Both the position numbers and the translations under genes were made by a program. The notes under the pieces were generated by a model. The model made no database searches. It was given only the letters and a program-made list of their open reading frames with translations, and was not told the DNA's origin. From Hordeum vulgare subsp. vulgare (taxonomy: Eukaryota; Streptophyta; Magnoliopsida; Poales; Poaceae): a stretch of DNA of 64,000 bases. The stretch is from positions 331,288,581 to 331,352,580 of the forward strand of contig NC_058518.1 in NCBI RefSeq assembly GCF_904849725.1, read 5' to 3'. The first letter of the stretch is position 1. Every line of letters begins with the position of its first letter. Positions 56,275-64,000 of the stretch are shown here, one piece after another.

Positions 56275-59073
56275 ACATCCCCAAGCTTAATTCATGCTCG
56301 TCCTCGAGTAGGTAAATAATAACAAGCATAATTTCTATGGTGACATGCTAACACATATATAAGAACTTCAAAGTAAAGCAAGTAAGATATGCAATTCAAG
56401 TCAAGATAATAACAAGCAAGAGTCTATATCTAGTATTGAAACTAGCAAAGTAAGAACATAAAGGTGCAAGATCTCTCGCTATCCATGACTCGAATGTATC
56501 CAAATGGTGTTTGTGTGCAAGAAGTGGGAGATGGGTTTAGAGCATAAAAATACTATATAGTTTAATTGAGAACTCAATCTACTAAAACTTCACACTTGGT
56601 CTCCTTTGGAATCTTATTTTGACTCATCCCCAGACCAATAGTCAGGCACAAGTCAAAATGATCCTTTCCCTTTCGACTTTGAGCACTCATGCAATGGATG
56701 AGCACGAGCAAGACATATTGTCACTTAGGATGGCAAAGAGAATAATGATGGGGAAGTAAGACAAAAAAGGTGTGAAAGGCTCACATCAATGAGGACAATC
56801 ATAGGTGAGAGAAAGCCAAATGATAGATATGATGTGAGGAGTAGGGATTGCCATGCAACGGATGCACATATGAGCTAAGGTAAGCTCTCTAATGGAACTA
56901 GTGGGTGTGCATCCAACTTGCTTGCTCATGAAGACCTAGATCTCATTTGAGGAGGTTCATCATTGGAATATACAAGCCAAGTTCTATAGTGTAAGGGTCC
57001 CCACATAGTTATGCATGAATGATAATCTCTATGGAGTACAAATATAATAATGGAGTACGAGTGTGGATCTTTCAAAAGGAATAGTAGTGTTGCCCCCTTC
57101 TCTCTTTTTATTTACTTTTTTCCCTTTTTTATTTTTGTGGCCTCTTTGGCTCTTTCTATTTATATCTCATTTGTCCTCTTTGGGATCTTTTCATGTGTCC
57201 TCTTTTGGGATCTTTTAATTTGTCCTCTTTGGGATCTTTTCCTCACTTAAGGGCAACACTCTATATTTTACAAGAAATAAAAAAGAAGATCTTCACACTT
57301 TATAAGAAGTACTCAACATAAAGATAAATGAAAACTATCATGATGTATGCAAATGTATGCCTCTGCTAGTGTAGCAGGATATGCAATGATACTAGCGCGT
57401 CATGTAGCAATAATAAGGGCAAGGCCCAATTAGCATGCGGCTCCTCGATCAAGCAAAAGCATGTATGACATGAAGATAAAGTCATGAGATGGTGGGTGTT
57501 GCATGGCAATGTATCTCGGAAAGGCTATGAAAATGCCTTAATAGGTAGGTATGGTGGCTGTTTTGAGGAAGGATATAATGACGCTTATGATGATAGAGCG
57601 TATAATGCCAAGGGTTTGGATGCACCCGTGAAGTATGCACCAACTCTCAAGATGAGAAAGGGCAATGCACGGTACTGAAGAGGCTAGCAAAATATGGATG
57701 GTGGAAGTTCCAACAATCGAATACTCGCATTAGTCCAAATAACTCATGCACTTATTATCGGTAACTCTCTTTCTAGCCAGGAGATTCACAAAGAGACAAG
57801 TACCCCAAGGAGGAGTGTTTGGGGGTTTGGTTATCCTTGCGCATCCTCGACCCATGATAACGTGAGGGTACTCTATATATTTCAACCCCTCTATAGGTTA
57901 GCGATCCATCTAGTAGCTAGAGTTCTCAACTAATAATTTTTTGTAGTTTTGAAAATACACACGGATTGCCCAAAATACGACACCTATCACTAATAGGCTC
58001 AAGCTCTTGACACCAAAAGTCCAAACATTACTCAAATCAATACCTCAAAACTATTGCAAGTTACTACTATACTTAAATAGCGACCTCAATTACCTACTCA
58101 TGCAAGACACACAACTCAGTGCAACAAGCCAACTCTCTAAACAAGATAAACATGATAACTCAAGAGAGTTCCAAAAGCAACCTAAATAAAAGCTCTTAAA
58201 AACATAGAGCATGAAAACTAAGCGCTAAGCATGACAGCAGCTATGAAAAGATAAAGAACACACAAAAAGATAAGCATGAAAAACCTATGTTGTGTTCTAG
58301 GATGGAGTGGAGCGTGTTTCTCTCCCAAACAAGAAGGCTAGGGTCAAACTTGTTATGAACAGCAAGCAAAACTAAAAAAAACTAAAAAAGTAAAGAGCGG
58401 GACGCTCCAAGCATAGCACATAACATATGAAGTGATAAAAATATAGCATGGAGAAGGACGAACTAATGATTGTTGATGGAGAAGGGGATGCACGGGGGCA
58501 TCCCCAAGCTTGAGCACTTGACACTCCTCGATCTTCGTTCATCGTCTTCCATCGCATACTTGAAAACTCCCTTCATACGAAACTCATCATAAGCTGATTA
58601 GAGTGGTTAGTGCCCATAATAAAATATATATTTTTCTACTGGAAATAAAGATTTTCAGGAAGAGCTACTGTTTCTCAAGATTGCCAAAAAAAATTGCAAA
58701 GAAAAAACAAGCTTAGGATTTGCAAAACAATGAAAACGCAAAACAGGGCAGAATCTGGGAAGAACAGACCCGCGGGTAGTACATAATTTTTTCGGGGCAC
58801 TTCTGCTACTCAAATCAAAAAACTCAGAACATACGCAAGAAAGTCAATTATATATAGCACACTTTCAAAAAATCAAATAAAAAAGATGACCTGGTGATTT
58901 TTGGCTAATTTTCCCGTCAAGCAGACAAAATCTGTTTCTGGACAGCATGTCACAACTTTTGAACTTTCTTGCAATCGGAGGCTAACACTTGGCACAAAGC
59001 TTGAAAATAAAGATACAATGATGTTGCTACATTAGTAACAAGCATCAAGACCACTAAAACTGAAAGTAAAAAC
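56275..59073 (-). other. D non-coding tail
   Basis: It contains the terminal PPT (56275-56288), a polypyrimidine tract on the plus strand with three 24-bp tandem units (57174-57243), and an internal PPT copy in a hairpin (58484-58511). No credible ORF is present. Confidence 0.78.
58484..58511 (-). repeat. Internal PPT copy inside a hairpin (D)
   Basis: On the minus strand AAGCTTGGGGATGC is identical to the B1 PPT. GGGGATGC (58484-58491) and GCATCCCC (58498-58505) form a perfect 8-bp stem with a 6-base loop. Confidence 0.85.
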
Positions 59074-60144
59074 TCAAAGTAAAGATAACAAGGGTTGTCT
59101 CTCTAGAGCTCTTTCTTTATAGCCATAAAGATAGGATTGAGATTTTAATGATGCTCTCATAGGAATAAGAGTTGTACAACAAAAGAGAGCATCAAGAAGC
59201 AAATACCAAACACATTTAAGTCTAACATGCTTCCTATGCATAGGAATATTGCAATAGCACAAAGCAATAAGCATAGGAAGGCAAAACAAGTGCAGCTTCA
59301 AAACCTTCAACATAAAGAGAGGGAACTTGATATTATTGAAATATCTATAAGCATATGTTCCCTTCTCATAATAATTTTCAGTGGTATCATGAATAAACTC
59401 AACAATATAAGTATAAAGTAAAGCATTGTTACCATGATCCACATGAAAAAAGGTACTCTTACTCTCCACATAAGCATAATCTTTCTCATTGGTAATAGTG
59501 GGAGTATGACTATCATAAACAACTTGAACACTATAGATTAATTGTGTATTGGGGAGATGGTGTTCGGCAAGGGAGTAATTCCCTCCATGATTGTGACCAG
59601 TTTCATATGGATAATTTCTCCTTATGTCATAGGTATCTTTACAATCCCTATAGATAGGAGTTATAACATCATCATGGTAGAGAAGAGCATTATTATTGCT
59701 AGCAACTATATTTGTAAACATGTTGTCTTTATTCTTACTACCAAAAGAATTATCAATTATCACATCACTAATGGGTAAAGGACTTGCAATCCTATCATCC
59801 CCAAGCTTAGAGCTTTCCATATCATCATTTTTAGAGTTGGTACCAAAAAGATTTTCAAGCTCATAAGTAGCATTATCATCATCTTCCCAATCAAAATAAG
59901 TAGCATGCATAGCATAATCAAAATCATCTTCAATAGTACCTACGGACTTACCGTCAAGATAATAATGAATGCAATCAAGCTTACCATCCTCCATAAATTT
60001 ATGTTCGTTAGGATAAAAGTTGATGCGAGGAATATGCTCAGGCCAGGTTGATACCCATTCTTCTTCCTTCTTGTTCCTCTTCCTCATCTTATTTTTCTTC
60101 TTCTTGACCTTAGCAGTGAGTGGTTGGAGAGGAAGCTTCTCCAC
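59074..60144 (-). CDS. D 356-codon ORF, unrecognised, membrane-like C-terminus
   Basis: The minus-strand frame is fully open from ATG 60142-60144 to a stop at 59074-59076. The N-terminus is strongly basic (KVKKKKNKMRKRNKKEEEW, residues about 12-30). The middle is acidic and Asn/Asp-rich. The C-terminal third has two hydrophobic stretches, about residues 275-299 (FPLFMLKVLKLHLFCLPMLIA) and about 311-330 (CVWYLLLDALFCCTTLIPM), that could span a membrane. It lies where an additional ORF is found in Athila-type elements, downstream of gag. An envelope-like role is possible but unproven; no family is recognised. Codon use is AT-rich like the rest of D. Confidence 0.55.
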   Translation of the reverse strand: MEKLPLQPLTAKVKKKKNKMRKRNKKEEEWVSTWPEHIPRINFYPNEHKFMEDGKLDCIHYYLDGKSVGTIEDDFDYAMHATYFDWEDDDNATYELENLFGTNSKNDDMESSKLGDDRIASPLPISDVIIDNSFGSKNKDNMFTNIVASNNNALLYHDDVITPIYRDCKDTYDIRRNYPYETGHNHGGNYSLAEHHLPNTQLIYSVQVVYDSHTPTITNEKDYAYVESKSTFFHVDHGNNALLYTYIVEFIHDTTENYYEKGTYAYRYFNNIKFPLFMLKVLKLHLFCLPMLIALCYCNIPMHRKHVRLKCVWYLLLDALFCCTTLIPMRASLKSQSYLYGYKERALERQPLLSLL

Positions 60145-60363
60145 ATATTTTCTTTATCATTAGAAACAATAAGGGAAACTTGGGAGAAACTCTCCTTTTT
60201 ATTAGTGGAAACTTAAGAGACATTTTTATACTTTGGTAAAGTTCCCTCCTTTCTAATCTTACTTATGTAGCCATTTTCATGGCAATTAACAACACAATCA
60301 TGGCAATTAACAACACAATAGAGATGGCATTTTTGCAAAGTGTTGTTTATTCCTAAGGCATTA

Positions 60364-61655
60364 TCATCTAGCCAAGAAGTTTTTTTCTAATAACTCTTCA
60401 CACATCAAAAATAACATAAGTTCATCATAAAGATCAAAAGTGACCATGTTATCACACAACTGGTTAACAGTTATGTTTTGCAAGTACATGCATTGAAAAT
60501 TAAAGTGACCCTCTACAACACAAAGTTCACAAGTAAAAGGATAAAGGTCACACAATTCTCTAGCAATTTCATTTAAATCTCTAACCCAAGTGATTGTTCT
60601 TTCATGCTTATGTTGCTTACAATACTTCTCTTCTTCAATCATAGGCCTTTCACAAGATCTATCCACTCCACAAAAATTAGCATGCTTATATAAAACTTCA
60701 TTTTCAGGAATTGAATCATGCATGTTGCAATTATCATTAACAATTTCATTTTCTTTGCAAATCTCTTTAAAAGTTTCATGATACTTGATCCAATTATCCT
60801 TAGGCATATTGAGATTTGAAGCAAAAGATTTGAGGAAATCAACAAGGAGTTGAGAATCAAGCCCAAACTTAGCACTAAACTTATTAAAACTTGCAGTTTC
60901 AACAAAGGCCTTAATGCAATCATACTAATAATTTATACCTGACTCTTTACCTTTGTCGATCTCCCAATCTTCAGTATCGTGTTGAATTCTTTCAAGGAGT
61001 TCCCATTTAGCATCAATTCTTTCGTTTGTGAAAGAACCCATAGAGGAAGCATCGAGCAAGTCTTTATCCTGTCAAGAGAGCCTCCGATAGAAATTAGTAA
61101 TAATAATATCTTTGGGTAGCCCATGGTTAGGACATTTTAGCATTAAAGTTTTTAGTCTTCCCCAAGCTTGAGCTATTCTCTCTTCATCATGCGGATAGAA
61201 ATTATAAACATAATTCCTATTCTCATGGACTTCATGAAGAGGATAAAAGTTGGAGTAAAAGAGAGACTGGATCTCTTCACAATCACGTAGGTGAGAATCA
61301 TCTAGTAGCCTAGACCATTCCAATGCTTTTCCTTTCAGTGCAAGGCAAATAATTTCCTCATGACTCCATCTCTTGTCAAACCTGAAATCTTAAACAACTC
61401 ACAAAGTTCTATAAGTTTCAACAAATGAATACTAGGATTGACTGTTCCATCTCCTCCATAACAATCACTCCTAATCACTTCAATTATCCCAAGTGGTATT
61501 TTGAATGAAATACATTTAGTAGGTGGAGGAGATTTCTCTACCACGGGTGTGGTAAAGCGGCCTTCCACAAGCAGCGAACTAAGCCTAACTAGTGAAAATA
61601 AAAACAAGAAACTAAAAGATTTAATTGCAAGCTCTAAAGATATACCTTCAAGCAC
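60364..61655 (-). pseudogene. D gag with zinc knuckle, broken
   Basis: Minus-strand pieces 61335-61655, 61072-61323 and 60364-60940 form one gag. The first two hold a gag core (IQSLFYSNFYPL, ERIAQAWGRLKTLMLKCPNH). The last holds a CCHC zinc knuckle CELCVVEGHFNFQC (about 60480-60521), which fits CX2CX4HX4C. A frameshift near 61330, a TGA near 61074 (probably from CGA) and stops near 60935 break it. The zinc knuckle would bind the element RNA. Confidence 0.8.
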
Positions 61656-61660
61656 TCACC

Positions 61661-61678
61661 TCCCCGGCAACGGCGCCA
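61661..61678 (-). promoter_or_regulatory. D primer binding site (tRNA-Asp)
   Basis: On the minus strand this is TGGCGCCGTTGCCGGGGA, a full 18-base match, 9 bp from the LTR. Confidence 0.95.
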
Positions 61679-61687
61679 GAAACAGCT

Positions 61688-63124
61688 TGATGTCTACGCA
61701 TGCTTCTATTCTTGTAGACTATGTTGGGCCTCCAAGCACAGAGGTTTGTAGGACAACAGCAATTTCCCTCAAGTGGATGACCTAAGGTTTATCGAACTCA
61801 GGAAAGTAGAGGTTGAAGATGGTCTCCCTCAAGCAACCCTGCAATTAAGAAACAAGAAGTCTCTTGTGTCCCCAACACACCTAATACAATGGTAAATTGT
61901 ATAGGTGCACTAATTCAGCGGAGAGATGCTAAAATATGGGTGATAGGTGTGGCAAAGTAAGGTAATAAAAATCTATAATAAAAATTACAGCAAGGTAGCA
62001 AGTGACAAAAGTGAGCACAAACGGTGTAACAATGGTGAGAAACAAGGCCTAGGCTTCATACTTTCACTACTGGCAACTCCCAACAACATTAACATAGTCT
62101 AATCACATGATATTTCCACAAAAACATGTAATGGAGATGTACTCGGAGGTCATTCCTTTGTGATCAAGGGAGGACGAGAAATATGTAGGGCTACAAAAGC
62201 ACACCTTAGAGTTCGTTGTTCTCATCTATGGATTTCCCAATGTCACCGCGGCCATCCAAAGAGAGTACCACAATCACCACAATATATCTCAAGGATAGTC
62301 AAAGACAAGCACCAAGAGACTATCAATCTTCAATCAATTCACCAAAGAGGAAATCACTCATGAAAATATTCTTCTAATCCATGGTCCAATAGACCGCTGT
62401 CACCATGGTCTCGGAGATTATGCTAGATAAGATCAAGTGAGTACATCAATCCAATACATAGAAGAAGGGGAAACATCATGGGATCACCCTAGATTAAGAT
62501 AGCCTATGATCACAATCAAGATCACATCATGGGAGAGAGAATTAACCACATAGCTACTTTAGAAGACCTCAACCCCGAGGAGTAACTACTCCCGCTTCAT
62601 GGAGGGAGGAAGCAACGTCGATGGAGATAAATCCGGGGGCACTTCCCCGTCCCGGCAGGGTGCCGGCACGGGAATTCTGGTTCCCCAAAACTTGTTGGCG
62701 ATGGCGGCGGAGATCGGAATTGCTTCTAGAGAAAAGGGTTCTCGAATTAGGGTTTCCTCCATGGGGGTAAAAATAGGGCCAAAGGGGGGGCACTAGGGGA
62801 GGTCCCACTCGCCCAGGCAGCCTGGAGGCACGGCCTCCCCCTTGGTCACGCCAGGTGGCCCCCCTCTGGCTCTCCTTCGGGCGTGTGGAGTCTTCTGGAA
62901 TGCTGATTTTATATATTTTCTGTGGAATTTTTCGAGCACTGTAAATATGGGTATAAACCTGCAATTTATAGACATCAGCACACAGAAACTAGCACTGGGT
63001 GCACTGAGTTAGTAGGTTAGTCCAAATATGTTGAAAAGGTATGAAAGTGTACAAAACACATAGCAATATCACCCAAAACTTGCATGGAGCAAGCAGAAAT
63101 TATAGATACGTTTGGGACGTATCA
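61688..63124 (-). repeat. D 5' LTR
   Basis: The 1,437-bp LTR ends (minus strand) GTAGACATCA at 61688. No PBS-like relic was found near its U5 end, unlike families A, B and C1. Confidence 0.94.
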
Positions 63125-63727
63125 CCAAGTGGTAGGTGGGGAGGTGCCTTGAGGAGGAGGGACACCTCCCCTAGGGCGCCCACCTCCCTTGTCGGAGGTG
63201 GACTCCTTCCCACTTGGCCGGCCAGCCCTCCCTTGGAGGAGGGGCCAAGGTTGCGCCCTACCTGCCCCTTCGTCCTATAAATAGAGAGGGAGAGGGAGGC
63301 ATCCAACATACCAAGCCTTGGTGGCGCCCTCCCTATCTCCCTCTAGATAGTTTTCTCCTTCATCGCGTCGCAGCAGCGCTTGGCGAAGCCCTGCCAAGAT
63401 CGCACCACCACCACCGCTGCCATGTCGTCATGCTGTCAGAGAACTCAGTACAACTTCACCTATGCCCACTGGATCAAGGTGGTGAAGGTGTCATCCAGCT
63501 GTATGTGTGTTGAACATGGAGGTACCGTCCCTTCAGCACTAGATCGGGACGGATTGTGATTGGATCGGGAAGACGTTCGACTACATCAACCTCGTTCCTT
63601 AATGCTTCCGCTTAGCGATCTACATGGGTATGTAGAAGCACTCCCCCTCTCATAGTTTTTCATCTCCATAGATAGATCTTGGGTGTTCGTAGGAAAAAAT
63701 TTATTTCCCATGCAACGCTCCCCAACA
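63125..63727 (+). repeat. BARE/WIS/Angela-type solo LTR, second piece
   Basis: It resumes with the CCAAG duplicate and ends CCCCAACA at 63727. TATAAATA at 63276-63283 is a strong TATA box and fits the known promoter position of BARE-type LTRs. Confidence 0.9.
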
Positions 63728-63897
63728 ACAAGTTCACCAAGTGGATAGCAGTGAAGCCAATAAAGATCCTTGACTCGATGACTGCAATTAGCTTCATCAT
63801 GCAAATCATCTTCAGATTTGGAGTTACCCGTAACATCATCACAAACAACAGATCCAATTTTGACTCACATGAATTCCGCGAGTTCTCCTTGAAAGCA
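63728..63897 (+). pseudogene. H integrase, right part
   Basis: The integrase core continues in phase with KWIAVKPIKILDSMTA, then IIFRFGVTRNIITNN and FDSHEFREF, the region of the second catalytic Asp (here ITNNRSNF, so Asp is replaced by Asn). Similarity fades after about 63897. Confidence 0.8.
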
Positions 63898-64000
63898 CAA
63901 CTTCTCCGTAGGTGGTTTTCGTAATTAATAACAACATATATTTTATTGGACTAATGATTCTACCAAGTATATTTCAAGAAAAGTTCAATGAATGGATTGG
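63898..64000. other. Unassigned right edge
   Basis: AT-rich sequence follows the abrupt end of integrase similarity. It is too short to assign; it may be the start of another insertion. Confidence 0.4.

Larger units (their letters stand above)
54820..63124 (-). mobile_element. D: Athila-like Gypsy element, minus strand
   Basis: The 8,305-bp element has TG/CA ends and a perfect CCAAG duplication (54815-54819 and 63125-63129). On the minus strand it has a 5' LTR (61688-63124), tRNA-Asp PBS, broken gag, a 356-codon ORF, a 2.8-kb tail, PPT and 3' LTR. It has no protease, RT or integrase that I can recognise. Confidence 0.95.
13061..63897 (+). mobile_element. H: Tat-like Gypsy element, 5'-truncated and split
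   Basis: H occupies 13061-13433, 49928-53702 and 63728-63897; everything between is later insertion. The order is gag, protease, reverse transcriptase, RNase H, integrase, which is the Gypsy order. Reading frames across both insertion points are restored exactly when the insert and one target duplicate are skipped. Many stop codons show it is old. Its 5' LTR is missing and its 3' part is not seen. Confidence 0.8.

Overview
The window looks like repeat-dense, intergenic plant DNA from a large grass genome, most likely the wheat tribe (Triticeae). The grounds are a BARE/WIS/Angela-type Copia LTR, several Gypsy LTRs starting TGATACGTCTCC or TGATACGTCCC with a primer binding site (PBS) matching tRNA-Asp, a Thalos-like Stowaway MITE, and a CACTA end with TTTAGTCCCGG subterminal repeats. 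No intact host gene was found. Family names are from memory and uncertain, so local labels are used: A1, A2, B1, B2, C1, D, H, X and Copia-1.

Layout. 1-1399 is the right end of a CACTA transposon carrying the last exons of a Ulp1-like protease gene. 1400-2686 is low-copy sequence with gene-like ORFs, one split by a MITE. 2687-12909 is C1, a minus-strand Gypsy element (TSD ACTAC). It contains Copia-1 (2782-6139, TSD CCAGG) and an LTR-like block X (7232-10852). From about 13061 onward runs H, a decayed Tat-like Gypsy element with gag, protease, RT, RNase H and integrase remnants. H is split by A2 (13434-49927, TSD GAGCA) and by a BARE-type solo LTR (53703-63727). A2 is itself split by B1 (13695-33324, TSD GCCAC) in its 5' LTR and by minus-strand B2 (38295-45439, TSD TGGTT) at the start of its extra ORF. 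B1 is split by A1 (21325-32867, TSD CCTAT) in its 3' LTR. The BARE LTR is split by minus-strand D (54820-63124, TSD CCAAG). The nesting is up to four levels deep and nearly every join has a readable 5-bp duplication.

How the parts work together. A1, A2, B1, B2, C1 and D belong to an Athila-like group with a tRNA-Asp PBS, gag with or without protease, and no reverse transcriptase or integrase. They would have needed enzymes from elsewhere. A1 and A2 also carry a 340-codon extra ORF (Athila ORF1-like by appearance). H and Copia-1 have pol sequence but are broken. No element in the window looks autonomous.

The most interesting signals are structural. (1) The U5 end of the family A LTRs holds several decayed PBS copies. 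The A1 LTR is longer than the A2 LTR because it has absorbed two more, suggesting stepwise growth of LTRs by PBS capture. (2) A U3-like LTR segment sits inside family A, just upstream of the extra ORF, followed by a candidate 5'-UTR intron. (3) Five elements carry a second polypurine tract about 2 kb upstream of the normal one, embedded in a hairpin in B1 and D and lying near one in B2. (4) A1 is a tandem LTR-internal-LTR-internal-LTR product of unequal recombination, with a readable crossover and a microhomology deletion. (5) LTR palindromes upstream of the TATA box keep base pairing while their sequences differ between families.
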